In this document: in pieces, positions 25,070-34,178 of the stretch
Position numbering within the stretch: position 1 is the first letter of the stretch
Layout: each line of letters starts with the position of its first letter
Source of the DNA: BM003 sp963699835
GTDB taxonomy: Bacteria > Pseudomonadota > Gammaproteobacteria > Steroidobacterales > BM003
Reading direction: 5' to 3'
NCBI GenBank assembly: GCA_963699835.1
Contig: CAVOVJ010000003.1
Span: 434,001-498,000 of the forward strand
Length of the DNA: 64,000 nucleotides
Position numbers and translations under genes: made by a program
Notes under the pieces: model-generated
Seen by the model: only the letters and a program-made list of their open reading frames with translations
Databases searched by the model: none
What the model was told of the DNA's origin: nothing

Positions 25070-26365
25070 CTAGAGCTTGTATTCGACAAAGGCCTCGTCA
25101 CGTAATTGCCGCACCCAGATTTCGCTTTGTTCGGCCACCTTGCGCTGGAGGATCGCCATGTAGGCATCGTTGCGAAGCTTGTCCTGGGTGCTGTCGTACT
25201 CGCGAACTTCGAGCAGTTCGACGATATGCCAGCCGAACCGGGTCTGGAACGGCTCGCTGATTTCGCCGATCTGCAGGTCTTTTACGACCGCGTCGAACTC
25301 GGGGACGAAGGTGCCGGGTTCGGTCCAGCCGAGATCGCCCCCGTCGGAGCCCGAGCCGGGGTCTTCGGATACCGCAAGCGCCACGGCGCCGAAGTCCTCG
25401 CCATCAAGAATTCGCTGGCGGACGGCCTGCAGTTCGGTTTCGACCGTGGCGTCGTCCTTTAATTCGTTGGCCGTCATCAGGATATGGCGAAAATGGGACT
25501 GGGTTACGAACACCGGGTCCACGCCGCGGACTTCGTTGATCCTGATGATATGGAAACCGCTCGAGCTGCGTATCGGCTCGGAAATCTGCCCGGCTTTCAT
25601 CGCGGGGACGATATCCGAAAAAATCGTCGGTAGCTGGGCGCCTTTGCGCCACCCGAGGTAGCCGCCCTCGAGCGCATCCTGGGCATCCGAATACGATACC
25701 GCCATCTCGTTGAATTCCTCGCCCTGTAGCAGGCGCCGATACACGGTCTGGGCTTTCTCGGACGCGATCTCGAGCTGCTCAGGCGTGGCAGACGAGGGGA
25801 TGCTTATCAGGATATGCGACATTTCGAACTCGGCGCCGGCCCCGGAGGTCTGCTCCTCCATCAGCTGATCCAGTTCGCGTTCGGATACATTGACACGCGC
25901 ATCGACATCCCGCTGACGCAGCTGTGAGATCGTCATTTCGCGGCGCATTTCCTCGCGGTAGTCAGCGTAGTCGATACCCTGCTGGGCCAGCACCTGTGGC
26001 AGCTGTTCGAACGAGACCTTGTTGTTGGCGGCGATCCGCGCAAGCGTGCTGTTGAGCTGCTCCTCGGTAACCCTGATATCCAGCCGGGCGGCCCGTTGCA
26101 TCTGAATTTCCGCGATGACGAGGCGTTCGAGCACCTGCTGCCGCAATACTCCGCGCGGCGGCAGTTGCACGCCCTGCTCCCGCAACCGCTGCGAGATCAG
26201 GCGCATCTGTCCCTCGAGTTCGCTCTGCAGCACGATGCCGTCGTTGACGATCGCAACGACCCGGTCGAGCAATTGTCCCGATGTCGATAACTCACGGGTT
26301 TGCGCGATGGCCTGATTGCAGCCAAGCGCCGCCACGGCGACGCCGATCAGAATGAATTTTTTCAT
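25070..26365 (-). CDS. surA: Periplasmic chaperone / peptidyl-prolyl isomerase SurA
   Basis: Outer-membrane protein chaperone. 431 residues: signal peptide MKKFILIGVAVAALGCNQAIAQ, N-terminal chaperone domain (LLDRVVAIVNDGIVLQSELEGQM), two parvulin domains (EFEMSHILISIPSSA... and VTQSHFRHILMTANE...) and a C-terminal helix. ATG 26365 gives the signal peptide; the frame is open upstream into lptD but that part is out of character. It begins 29 bases after lptD. SurA is needed for folding of LptD itself, so this pairing is functional as well as operonic. Confidence 0.95.
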   Translation of the reverse strand: MKKFILIGVAVAALGCNQAIAQTRELSTSGQLLDRVVAIVNDGIVLQSELEGQMRLISQRLREQGVQLPPRGVLRQQVLERLVIAEIQMQRAARLDIRVTEEQLNSTLARIAANNKVSFEQLPQVLAQQGIDYADYREEMRREMTISQLRQRDVDARVNVSERELDQLMEEQTSGAGAEFEMSHILISIPSSATPEQLEIASEKAQTVYRRLLQGEEFNEMAVSYSDAQDALEGGYLGWRKGAQLPTIFSDIVPAMKAGQISEPIRSSSGFHIIRINEVRGVDPVFVTQSHFRHILMTANELKDDATVETELQAVRQRILDGEDFGAVALAVSEDPGSGSDGGDLGWTEPGTFVPEFDAVVKDLQIGEISEPFQTRFGWHIVELLEVREYDSTQDKLRNDAYMAILQRKVAEQSEIWVRQLRDEAFVEYKL

Positions 26366-26394
26366 TGCACCGTAAATGTAATGTTTTCTCGGAC

Positions 26395-28587
26395 TTATTG
26401 ATAACCGAGAATGCCGTCCTGTAACAGCGACTCTACGCTGGAACCGACACTTGCAAGTCCCTTGAGTTCCAGCTGCAGCATGAATGCCGTATCCCTGTCG
26501 CCCTCGCGGTCGGTAATCAGGCGGCGATACACCCCGCGCAGCGCCCAGCAACAGTTCTCGTATTCGAGTCCGACAAACCGCTCGAGTTCCGAGTCGTCGC
26601 GAATCGAGTAATTATACCTGCCAATCGCGCGCCAGCGCTTCGACAGCGGCCATGCGGTCGAGAAGTCGATCTGCTCGAGCTGGTTTTCGATGAGCCGATA
26701 AGACAGGTTCGCGACCCGGTCGGCCTTCGGCCGGTACTGGAATCGTACCGCGGCCTTCTCGAATTCGTCCTTGTCCTGGTCCCAGCGCACGTCCAGGTCG
26801 ACGTTCCAGGCGTTGTAGAGGCCGAATCCGAGCTCGGCGATGACGTCGGAACTGCCGCTGCTGTTCGGGGTCTCGCCGGGCAGAGACACGGATTCGTTCT
26901 CAAAGAAATACTGCTGCCCGATTGTTGCCGACAGAAACTGGCGCCCCGTCTCAGGGTCGAAAACCCGCGTCGTCAATCCCATCGCGATCCGGTTGGTATC
27001 GCCGAGTCTGTCGGGCCCGGCGTAGCGATTGACCTGGAACAGCTGAACGAGATTGAAGTCCGGCTCGAGCGTGTCGAATATCGGGATGTCGTCCTGGTCT
27101 TTGTGCGGGATATAAACATACTGGACCCTCGGTTCGAGCGTGTTCAGTACGACCCTTTTCTTGCCGGCCTCGCGCTCGAGACGCATCCCCGCATCGACCG
27201 AATAGATCGGCGCGGCGCGGTCTGGCGTGTCGTCGACGTCAGCATCACCGTCAATGTCGGACAAGCTGTAGATGGTGTAGCGGTACCCGGCGGCCGGACG
27301 CAGGTACATCCCGCCACGTTCCAGTGGTAATTCGGCGCGTGGATAGAGGTCCAGTCGCTGGCCGGTGACGCCGGTATCACGATCGAAATGCACGAATTCC
27401 GAATCGAGACCGAGGGTCGTCCCGAACCACTGTTGCGGCCAGCGCCCCTGGGCGATCAGTTGCGGCAGACGCTCGTAGGGCTCGTCAACGCGGGCAATGG
27501 TGTCGTCGATGGTCTGGAAATTCTGGAAACGCGCCAGCAGCGACCAGTTTGGCGAGTTGCGCTCGAACTCGAGCGCGCGCTCAAGGTGGGTCTGGCTGGT
27601 GGACGCGGCATTGCTGCCGAGATCCTCGAAATAGTTGGCGTCGCTGGCATCGGAGGCGTCGATGTTGGCCCACCAGCCGTTGTCGAAACGGGTCTGGTGA
27701 AGGATAGAGGCGAAATGCCGGTCATCGCCGTCGCGTTCGTCGTCGCTCGGCAGGTACTCGAGCTGAATTTCCCCGGCAGTCTGTGGTTCGCCGAACAGAT
27801 AGCGGAATTCGTTGTTGTACTGGATGCCGCGCTTGGTCATCAGGCGTGGCGAGAAGGTCAGATCGTAGTTGGGCGCGATATTCCAGTAAATCGGCGTGCG
27901 CAGCTCGAAGCCGCTGCGATCGGAGTTGCCGATTTCCGGAATCAGAAACCCGGATTTTCTCCGCTCGTCGAGCGGAAAGGTGAAATAGGGCAGGTACAGA
28001 AACGGCACGCGCTTGAACTTGATCATGGCCTGCTGGGCAGCGCCACGTCCGGCCTCGCGGTCGAGTTCGATCTTGTCGGCATTCAGTACCCAGTCCTCTT
28101 TGTCCTCGGGACAGGTCGTATAAGCCACATCTCTGAGCTTGATCGATTCTTCAACGCCGCTGCGCAGCGTCGCGGCAGAGCCGCGGATGCCGCGATCGGG
28201 AATCAGAAACTGCGCGCCGGACAGCCGCGCATGCCGGGTCCGGCTGTTATAAACTGCGCTGTCGCCGCGCAACTCGACCCCGGGGCGCTGCAGGCGTACG
28301 TGCCCCGATAACTCAAAATGCTCGGATACCGGGTCGAAGGTAGCGAGATCGGCGCGCAACCGGCTCTCGCCCTGGCTGACTTCAATGTCGCCTTCGAGGG
28401 TTGCGCGTCCGTCGCGGTAGAGTTCGGCGTGGTCCGCTGTGATCACGATGCTGTCGAACAGCTCCGACGGCACCAGCGTCCATTCGCGCTCTGCGGGGCC
28501 GCTGACAGGACAGAGCTCCTGGGCTCCGGCCGCGTGAGCGGCGAGGCCCAACGCCAACGCGGCAGCGATTCGATTCGAAGACTTCAT
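26395..28587 (-). CDS. lptD: LPS-assembly protein LptD
   Basis: Outer-membrane beta-barrel that inserts LPS into the outer leaflet. 730 residues: signal peptide ending AAHAAGAQ, an N-terminal OstA/jellyroll domain (LYRDGRATLEGDIEVSQGE, YNSRTRHARLSGAQF) and a barrel of about 26 strands. The four cysteines needed for the interdomain disulfides are present: ELCPVSG, TTCPEDKEDW and the adjacent pair in ENCCWALRG. The start ATG 28587 (MKSSNRIAAALALGL) is chosen for the signal peptide. It is divergent from murU. Confidence 0.95.
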   Translation of the reverse strand: MKSSNRIAAALALGLAAHAAGAQELCPVSGPAEREWTLVPSELFDSIVITADHAELYRDGRATLEGDIEVSQGESRLRADLATFDPVSEHFELSGHVRLQRPGVELRGDSAVYNSRTRHARLSGAQFLIPDRGIRGSAATLRSGVEESIKLRDVAYTTCPEDKEDWVLNADKIELDREAGRGAAQQAMIKFKRVPFLYLPYFTFPLDERRKSGFLIPEIGNSDRSGFELRTPIYWNIAPNYDLTFSPRLMTKRGIQYNNEFRYLFGEPQTAGEIQLEYLPSDDERDGDDRHFASILHQTRFDNGWWANIDASDASDANYFEDLGSNAASTSQTHLERALEFERNSPNWSLLARFQNFQTIDDTIARVDEPYERLPQLIAQGRWPQQWFGTTLGLDSEFVHFDRDTGVTGQRLDLYPRAELPLERGGMYLRPAAGYRYTIYSLSDIDGDADVDDTPDRAAPIYSVDAGMRLEREAGKKRVVLNTLEPRVQYVYIPHKDQDDIPIFDTLEPDFNLVQLFQVNRYAGPDRLGDTNRIAMGLTTRVFDPETGRQFLSATIGQQYFFENESVSLPGETPNSSGSSDVIAELGFGLYNAWNVDLDVRWDQDKDEFEKAAVRFQYRPKADRVANLSYRLIENQLEQIDFSTAWPLSKRWRAIGRYNYSIRDDSELERFVGLEYENCCWALRGVYRRLITDREGDRDTAFMLQLELKGLASVGSSVESLLQDGILGYQ

Positions 28588-28721
28588 GCGGCGGCGGTAC
28601 GATGGCACAGTTGCCGGGTGGCTGCAATGACTGCAAAGCAAACGATGAATAACGACAATAAGGGCTCCGCCCGGACCCGATCACAGGGCGGCGGAATGCC
28701 GTTGCGACGAGGGCAGGGTCG

Positions 28722-29396
28722 ATGCGCGCAATGATACTTGCCGCCGGCAGGGGCGAGCGGATGCGGCCGCTGACCGATACGGTACCGAAACCACTGCTCG
28801 AGGTCGGTGGAAAACCTCTTATCGTCTGGCACCTGGAGCGGCTCGCCGCGGTCGGAGTCAGCGACGTCGTGATTAACCTGTGCTGGCTTGGAGAAAAGAT
28901 CCGGGCGCGCCTCGGTGACGGCCGCCAGTGGGGACTGCGACTGCATTACTCGCCCGAACCGCCCGGCGCGCTCGAAACCGGCGGTGGTATTTTTCGCGCG
29001 CTGGCGAAATTGGGGGATGAGCCGTTTGTCGTCGTCAATGGCGATATCTTCTGCGATTTCGATATCTCTCTTCTCACGCTCGGACCGGACGATGTCGCCT
29101 GCCTCGTGATGGTCCCGAATCCGTCCCACAATCGCGCTGGCGATTTTGCGTTGTGCGACGGTCGGCTCCGCGACGATGCCGGCGACGGCCTCACTTTCAG
29201 TGGTATTGCGATGTATCGCGCTGCGTTGTTCGATGGTTGCGAGGAGGGGGTGTTCCCGCTGGCTCCGCTGCTGCGCGATGCGATGGCCGAGAGCCGGGTA
29301 GGCGGCCTGCTGCACAGCGGTTTATGGCGCGACGTAGGAACCCCGCAGCGGCTTGCCGAACTCGACGCCTACTTGAGGCAGAGGCCGGTCGGATAG
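28722..29396 (+). CDS. murU: N-acetylmuramate alpha-1-phosphate uridylyltransferase MurU
   Basis: Nucleotidyltransferase of the peptidoglycan recycling route that bypasses fosfomycin-sensitive de novo synthesis: makes UDP-MurNAc from MurNAc-1-phosphate. 224 residues with the NTP-binding AAGRGERMRPLTDTVPKPLLEVGGKPLI, GALETGGGIFRAL, and the metal aspartate in VVVNGDIFCDFD. In Pseudomonas it is cotranscribed after amgK and divergent from lptD. Here the lptD side is conserved but amgK is absent. Its last 28 bases overlap the end of lipB on the opposite strand. Confidence 0.85.
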   Translation: MRAMILAAGRGERMRPLTDTVPKPLLEVGGKPLIVWHLERLAAVGVSDVVINLCWLGEKIRARLGDGRQWGLRLHYSPEPPGALETGGGIFRALAKLGDEPFVVVNGDIFCDFDISLLTLGPDDVACLVMVPNPSHNRAGDFALCDGRLRDDAGDGLTFSGIAMYRAALFDGCEEGVFPLAPLLRDAMAESRVGGLLHSGLWRDVGTPQRLAELDAYLRQRPVG

Positions 29397-30004
29397 CCGA
29401 GTCGTTGCAACAGGTGCGGTGCGAGGTCTGCGGCTACCTGGCGCGGGTCCGCCGGGCCACCGAGATCTTCCAGCTGGGTGACCTCGAGCCCTGCGAAGCC
29501 ACACGGGTTGATACGGGCAAAAGGCTCGAGATCCATCGCCACATTGAATGCCAGCCCGTGATAACTGCAGCCTCGACGGATTCGCAGGCCGACGCTGGCG
29601 AGCTTGCGACCATCCACGTAGACGCCGGGCGCATCGGCGCGCGGACACGCCTCGATGCCATAGCCGGCAGCCGTATCGCAAACGGCCATTTCCAGTGCGG
29701 TGACAAGGTCGCGCACCCCGAGTTTCTGCCGGCGCAGATCGATCAGTGGATAGACAACCAGCTGTCCCGGTCCGTGATAGGTCACCTGGCCTCCACGATC
29801 GATCGGGACGACCGGAATAGTGCCGGGCGCGAGGAGATGTTCGCGGCTGGCCGCCATACCGAGGGTAAACACCGGGGGGTGCTGCAAAAACCAGATTTCG
29901 TCGCGAAAATTCGCATCGCGCACGTCGGTGAGCGCCTGCATTCTGCGCCAGGTCGGCTCGTAATCCCGCATGCCGAGCCAGCGCAGGCTGACCGGTTCGG
30001 TCAC
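29369..30004 (-). CDS. lipB: Octanoyl-[acyl-carrier-protein]-protein N-octanoyltransferase LipB
   Basis: Transfers octanoate from ACP to lipoyl domains, first step of de novo lipoate synthesis. 211 residues. Conserved blocks: QVTYHGPGQLVVYPL, the lysine in GRKLASVGLRIRRGCSYHGLAFNV, and the catalytic cysteine in INPCGFAGLEVTQLED. The start is GTG 30004, overlapping the ybeD stop (GTGA). No lipA is in the window. Confidence 0.95.
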   Translation of the reverse strand: MTEPVSLRWLGMRDYEPTWRRMQALTDVRDANFRDEIWFLQHPPVFTLGMAASREHLLAPGTIPVVPIDRGGQVTYHGPGQLVVYPLIDLRRQKLGVRDLVTALEMAVCDTAAGYGIEACPRADAPGVYVDGRKLASVGLRIRRGCSYHGLAFNVAMDLEPFARINPCGFAGLEVTQLEDLGGPADPRQVAADLAPHLLQRLGYPTGLCLK

Positions 30005-30264
30005 AGGCTCATTACCACATGTGGGCTGGCGGTCAGATCTTCGTAAATAGCGTCGATCTGGGCCCTGTTTTGCGCTACGATCGTGGCGGTAATGGAAACA
30101 TACCGGCCACCACTGCTGCGCCGTTCGCTGATCCGGCTGGCGTCCAGCTCGCCCCAGTGGCGGGCGATGATCGTACGCACTTCGCGGCGCAGTTCGGCGT
30201 CATCCGCGCCGAAAATCTTGATCGGAAATTCGCAAGGAAACTCCATGAGTTCGTTGTCGCTCAC
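30001..30264 (-). CDS. ybeD: DUF493 / YbeD family protein
   Basis: 87 residues of the YbeD (UPF0250) family with an ACT-like fold: LMEFPCEFPIKIFGADDAELRREVRTII, then SSGGRYVSITATIVAQNRAQIDAIYEDLTASPHVVMSL. Function is unknown; its position between the D-amino acid aminotransferase and lipB is conserved in Gammaproteobacteria and suggests a regulatory role in lipoate metabolism. GTG 30264 overlaps the dat stop (GTGA), giving a tight dat-ybeD-lipB unit. Confidence 0.9.
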   Translation of the reverse strand: MSDNELMEFPCEFPIKIFGADDAELRREVRTIIARHWGELDASRISERRSSGGRYVSITATIVAQNRAQIDAIYEDLTASPHVVMSL

Positions 30265-31127
30265 GTGATCTCGCCTCCGTTTTCCTTGCAACGCTGGTAG
30301 AGCTCGTGGACCCGGCCCCAGAGCGGACCCGGGCGCCCATCCCCGACTGCCTGGCCGTCGAGTATTGTCACCGGCAGCACTTCGCGGGTGGCGCTGGCAA
30401 TCCAGATTTCGTCGGCACAACGCAGAGTCTGCTCCGGAATGTCCTGTTCGCGAATGTCGATGCCGTCGGCTGCCAGCAGCGCCACCACCAGATCGCGGGT
30501 CGTGCCGGGCAGCAGGCGATGGCTGTAGGGCGGCACGCGCACGCAGCCGTTCGTCACGATCAGCACACTGCTCGAGGCCCCTTCATGAAGCAGACCATCG
30601 CGCAACAACAGGGTCTCTTCGGCGCCGGCATGGTCGGCATCGCTGGCGAGCAGCACGTTTGCGAGCAACGCCGTCGATTTGATGTCGCAGCGCGCCCAGC
30701 GGATGTCGTCGGCGGTGATCGCCGTGACGCCGCTCGCGCGCGCCGCGCTGCGGTCGGCGAGCGGCATCGCCATCGCGAACACGGTGGGTGTGAGGCCGGG
30801 CCTGATCCGATGGTCGCGCCCGGCGCCTGCGCCACGCGAGACTTGCAGGTAGACGGCCATGGAGCCCGCGCCGTTTCGCTGCACAATACTTGCGAGCAGC
30901 GCATTCCAGTCTTCGCGGCGCAACGGGTTGTCGAGGCGAATCCCGTCGAGGCTGTGTTGCAACCGGTCGTAATGGCTGTCCGCGCGAAATACACGGCCTG
31001 TATAGACCGGGACGACCTCGTAGACCGCGTCGCCGAACAGAAATCCACGATCGAGTACCGGCAGGCTGAGGCCGGATAGCGGCGCGTATTTGCCGTTCAG
31101 ATATGCGATGTCGTAGGGGTCGGCCAT
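30261..31127 (-). CDS. dat: D-alanine (D-amino acid) aminotransferase
   Basis: PLP fold-type IV transaminase of 288 residues interconverting D-alanine and D-glutamate with their keto acids. YLNGKYAPLSGLSLPVLDRGFLFGDAVYEVVPVY opens the protein, the PLP-binding lysine is in RCDIKSTALLANVLL, and the phosphate site is HEGASSSVLIV with LLPGTTRDLV. Branched-chain aminotransferases share this fold, but the DRGFLFGDAVYEV and R-x-H region favour the D-amino acid type. It lies 10 bases after dacA and may recycle the D-alanine released by that carboxypeptidase, an inference from position. Confidence 0.85.
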   Translation of the reverse strand: MADPYDIAYLNGKYAPLSGLSLPVLDRGFLFGDAVYEVVPVYTGRVFRADSHYDRLQHSLDGIRLDNPLRREDWNALLASIVQRNGAGSMAVYLQVSRGAGAGRDHRIRPGLTPTVFAMAMPLADRSAARASGVTAITADDIRWARCDIKSTALLANVLLASDADHAGAEETLLLRDGLLHEGASSSVLIVTNGCVRVPPYSHRLLPGTTRDLVVALLAADGIDIREQDIPEQTLRCADEIWIASATREVLPVTILDGQAVGDGRPGPLWGRVHELYQRCKENGGEIT

Positions 31128-31137
31128 AAGGGCATGA

Positions 31138-32292
31138 TTATTCGAACCAGAGCAGGATCTCGTCCATGATGCGATCGAAGAAATCGCCGGATGCGACGGC
31201 CTCCAGCGGATGTAGCGGTTTCTCGAGGACAATTTCATCATTCAGCGAGACCCGCACCGTTCCAAGCTGGTCTTCACTGGTTATCGGCGCAACAACCTGG
31301 GCATTAAGATCCATTTCGGCATTGAGACTGTCGCGTTGCCCGCGCGGGATAATGACGAAAACGTCGTCGTCGAGACCGAGATCGACGCGTTCTTTCGTTC
31401 CCTTCCATACCCGCACTGACGTCAACGGTTCCCCGGCCGCGAACAGCTTGTGAGTCTCGTAAAACTGGAAGCCGTAGCCGAGCAGCGACTGGCTGGCACT
31501 GGCACGTGCATTGGCGTTCGGTGTGCCCATGACGACGGAAATGAGCCGCATATTGTCGCGCTTTGCCGAGGCAACCAGGCAGTACCCGGCCGCTTTGGTC
31601 ATGCCCGTTTTGACCCCGTCAACGGTACTGTCGCGCCACAATAATGCGTTGCGGTTGCTCTGCGTAATGTCGTTGTAAGTAAATTCGCGTTGCGAGTACC
31701 AGCGCCCATAGTAATCGGGGAACTCGGCAATCAGGGCCCGGGCGAGCAGTGCCATGTCGCGCGCGGTCGAGTAATGGTCGGCGGCGGGCAGCCCGGTTGC
31801 ATTGCGGAAGTTGCTCGAGGTCATGCCGATGGCCAGTGCCGCCTGGTTCATCATCACGACGAAAGTCTCTTCGGTGCCGGCGACTCTTTCAGCCAGTGCA
31901 ACACTGGCGTCGTTGCCCGATTGCACGATCATCCCCTGCATCAGGTCCTCGACCCTGACCCGGGAATTGACCTCGATGAACATCCGTGAGCCCTCGGTTC
32001 TCCATGCCTTCTCGCTGACCGTTACCTCATCGTCAAGGCTGAGCCGGCCGCTACGGAGTTCGCCGAAAACCACGTAAGCGGTCATGATCTTGGTGAGACT
32101 GGCTGGTTCGAGCCGCTCGTCCGGATTTTTCTGGGCGAGGACCTGGCCGGAACCATGCTCTATCAAGATATAGCCCTTGGCGTTTATGGCCGGGGCCGCG
32201 GGAATCGGCAGACTGGCCGATGCGGACAAGCTGAACAGCCAGACAGCGGCTGTTACGAGCGAGTGGAAAAAAAGGGGGTGTCGCGTCCTCAT
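31138..32292 (-). CDS. dacA: D-alanyl-D-alanine carboxypeptidase (PBP5/6 family)
   Basis: Periplasmic penicillin-binding protein that trims the terminal D-Ala from peptidoglycan stem peptides. 384 residues: signal peptide MRTRHPLFFHSLVTAAVWLFSLSASA, SxxK in LEPASLTKIMTAY, SxN in VQSGNDASVAL and KTG in VDGVKTGMTKAAGY. A C-terminal beta domain (PBP5_C) and an amphipathic membrane anchor (FFDRIMDEILLWF) follow, as in DacA/DacC. The final W-F-E is unusually short of the typical basic tail. Confidence 0.93.
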   Translation of the reverse strand: MRTRHPLFFHSLVTAAVWLFSLSASASLPIPAAPAINAKGYILIEHGSGQVLAQKNPDERLEPASLTKIMTAYVVFGELRSGRLSLDDEVTVSEKAWRTEGSRMFIEVNSRVRVEDLMQGMIVQSGNDASVALAERVAGTEETFVVMMNQAALAIGMTSSNFRNATGLPAADHYSTARDMALLARALIAEFPDYYGRWYSQREFTYNDITQSNRNALLWRDSTVDGVKTGMTKAAGYCLVASAKRDNMRLISVVMGTPNANARASASQSLLGYGFQFYETHKLFAAGEPLTSVRVWKGTKERVDLGLDDDVFVIIPRGQRDSLNAEMDLNAQVVAPITSEDQLGTVRVSLNDEIVLEKPLHPLEAVASGDFFDRIMDEILLWFE

Positions 32293-32386
32293 TGAGCGCG
32301 GGTTCCTCTCTTGCGAATGGGGTTGGCCGGGAAAAGGACAATTGTAACCGGCACCGCCGCTGCGCCCAAAGTCTGGCTTTGCGCCG

Positions 32387-33175
32387 TCAGGGATCCACAG
32401 CGAGGTGGGCGTCGCGAATTCCCAGTTCGTCGAGTCTGGCGACAGTCGTATCAAACCGGGCGACATCGGGAACCGGGCCAACCCAGACCCGATAGACGAG
32501 CGTGCCATCGCCGCGTTTGACGGTGCGGATCTGGACCGTTCCGAGATCGTACTGGTTTAGCCACTCGGCCTGGCGATCGGCATTGGCGCGCTGGGAAAAA
32601 GCGCCTGCCTGCACGTACATCGCGCGCGCCGGCGCGGTCTCGATCACGGCTGTGGCGGTGTCGACAGCGGCCGATCCGCCAAGACTTCTGACCTCCACCA
32701 GCGCGGTACCGTCGCGCACCATGTCGAGTTTGTGCGCGGCTGCATACGACAGATCTATGATGCGATTGTCGACGAACGGTCCGCGGTCATTGACGCGCAC
32801 GACAATCCGTCGTCCGTTGCTGAGGTTGACCACCTCGACGCAGGCCGGCAACGGCAGCGTCTTGTGTGCAGCGGTCATCGCATGCATGTCATACGCCTCG
32901 CCGGTGGCGGTGGCTTTGCCATGAAACTTCGTGCCGTACCATGAGGCTACACCGCGTTCGAGATAATCGCGGTTGGAGGGCAGTAAATGGTAGCGCTCGC
33001 CGAATACTTCGTAGAACGGGGGATTCCCCGAGCGGCTGCGCGGCTCGTCGTGACAGGTGCCGCTGGTGGCGCTCGGGGGCACCGTGGTTGTGGGTGCGCC
33101 ATCCTGATCGCGCAAGGGTGAGCAGCCGGCCAGCACAAGAGCCAGCATAACCAGCCAGGCTGGTTCAGGGCGCAA
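32387..33175 (-). CDS. rlpA: Septal ring lytic transglycosylase RlpA (lipoprotein)
   Basis: Outer-membrane lipoprotein that cleaves glycan strands lacking stem peptides. 262 residues: signal peptide with lipobox LVLAGC, double-psi beta-barrel catalytic domain with GVASWYGTKFHGKATATGE (Glu and His region) and VVRVNDRGPFVDNRIIDLS (Asp), and a C-terminal SPOR domain (MYVQAGAFSQRANADRQ) that binds denuded peptidoglycan at the septum. I choose TTG 33175, 11 bases inside the end of mltB, because it gives a proper signal peptide; the internal ATG at 33148 would leave too short a charged segment. Confidence 0.92.
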   Translation of the reverse strand: MRPEPAWLVMLALVLAGCSPLRDQDGAPTTTVPPSATSGTCHDEPRSRSGNPPFYEVFGERYHLLPSNRDYLERGVASWYGTKFHGKATATGEAYDMHAMTAAHKTLPLPACVEVVNLSNGRRIVVRVNDRGPFVDNRIIDLSYAAAHKLDMVRDGTALVEVRSLGGSAAVDTATAVIETAPARAMYVQAGAFSQRANADRQAEWLNQYDLGTVQIRTVKRGDGTLVYRVWVGPVPDVARFDTTVARLDELGIRDAHLAVDP

Positions 33176-34178
33176 CGCTTGCCTCGGTATGGAATTTCGC
33201 TGCCACTGCCTCACCGAGCTGGAAAACGGCCAGTGCGTACATTGCGCTGCGGTTGTAGCGGGTAATGACATAGAAGTTGTTGAAACCGATCCAGTGCTCC
33301 GGTCCCGCGCTGCCCTCGAGCACGATCGGCATCGCCTTGGCGCTGTCGCTGAGGCTGGTCGTGAAAGCGAATCCTCGCTGCTGCAGCGACCCAACGGTGT
33401 CGGTCAGCTTGAGCGTGTTCTTGCCCGGTTCGCCATCGAAACTGTCGATCTGTGCGGTTACCGCAACCGGTTCGCCGGATTGCCAGCCGTGCTCACTGAA
33501 ATAGTTGGCCACGCTCGCGGTGACGTCTTCCCAGTCCGTCCAGAGGTCGATGCGACCGTCGTCGTTGGCGTCAACGGCATAAGCGCGGAAACTGGACGGA
33601 ATGAACTGCGGCGCACCCATGGCTCCGGCGTAAGAGCCGGTCGCGGCAAGCGGATCGACTGCTGACTCGCGGGTAAGCAGCAGAAATTGCTCGAGTTCCG
33701 AGCGGAAAAATTTAGCGCGTGGCGGGTAGCTGAAGGCGAGAGTCGAGAGTGCGTCGATCACCCTGTAACCACCGGTAATACGCCCGTAAAAAGTCTCGAC
33801 TCCGAGAATCGCCACGATCGTGCGGGCAGGCACGCCGGTTTGCTGCGCGACCCGTTGCAGCAGTTTCTCGTGCTCGCGCCAGAACTCGACACCGGCATCG
33901 ATACGCTTCTGCGTGATAAAAATCTCGCGGTACTCATGCCACGGCTTGGTGCGCTCGGCCGGGCGACTGATTGCATCGAGGATTTTCTGTTTCGTCTCGG
34001 CCCCGGCAAACAGGTTGTTGAGCCACTCGAGTTCGAAACCGTGTTGCGAATTCATTTCGCTGACGAACTCGGTGACCTGCGGATCGTCGAGTCCGTGGGC
34101 GGCCGGCAGCGCCAGCGCCAGCGCCGTGGCCACGGTGAGTGTGCGTAGTTTCGCGCGGGTCTTTGAATTTGTCGGCAT
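33165..34178 (-). CDS. mltB: Lytic murein transglycosylase MltB
   Basis: Cleaves peptidoglycan glycan strands to 1,6-anhydromuropeptides. 337 residues, family GH103. Signal peptide MPTNSKTRAKLRTLTVATALALALPAAHG without a lipobox cysteine, so soluble in the periplasm (Slt-like variant) instead of lipid-anchored as in E. coli. The catalytic glutamate is in AILGVETFYGRITGGYRV, followed by AGAMGAPQFIPSSFRAYAVD and DLWTDWEDVTASVANYF. ATG 34178 overlaps the rodA stop by one base (TGATG). The frame is open far upstream within rodA, which is not coding in that phase. Confidence 0.94.
   Translation of the reverse strand: MPTNSKTRAKLRTLTVATALALALPAAHGLDDPQVTEFVSEMNSQHGFELEWLNNLFAGAETKQKILDAISRPAERTKPWHEYREIFITQKRIDAGVEFWREHEKLLQRVAQQTGVPARTIVAILGVETFYGRITGGYRVIDALSTLAFSYPPRAKFFRSELEQFLLLTRESAVDPLAATGSYAGAMGAPQFIPSSFRAYAVDANDDGRIDLWTDWEDVTASVANYFSEHGWQSGEPVAVTAQIDSFDGEPGKNTLKLTDTVGSLQQRGFAFTTSLSDSAKAMPIVLEGSAGPEHWIGFNNFYVITRYNRSAMYALAVFQLGEAVAAKFHTEASVAP

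Noticed and set aside
27388..28311. 307-codon plus-strand open frame opposite lptD
   Set aside because: Antisense to lptD, which has intact signal peptide, cysteines and barrel; no family likeness.
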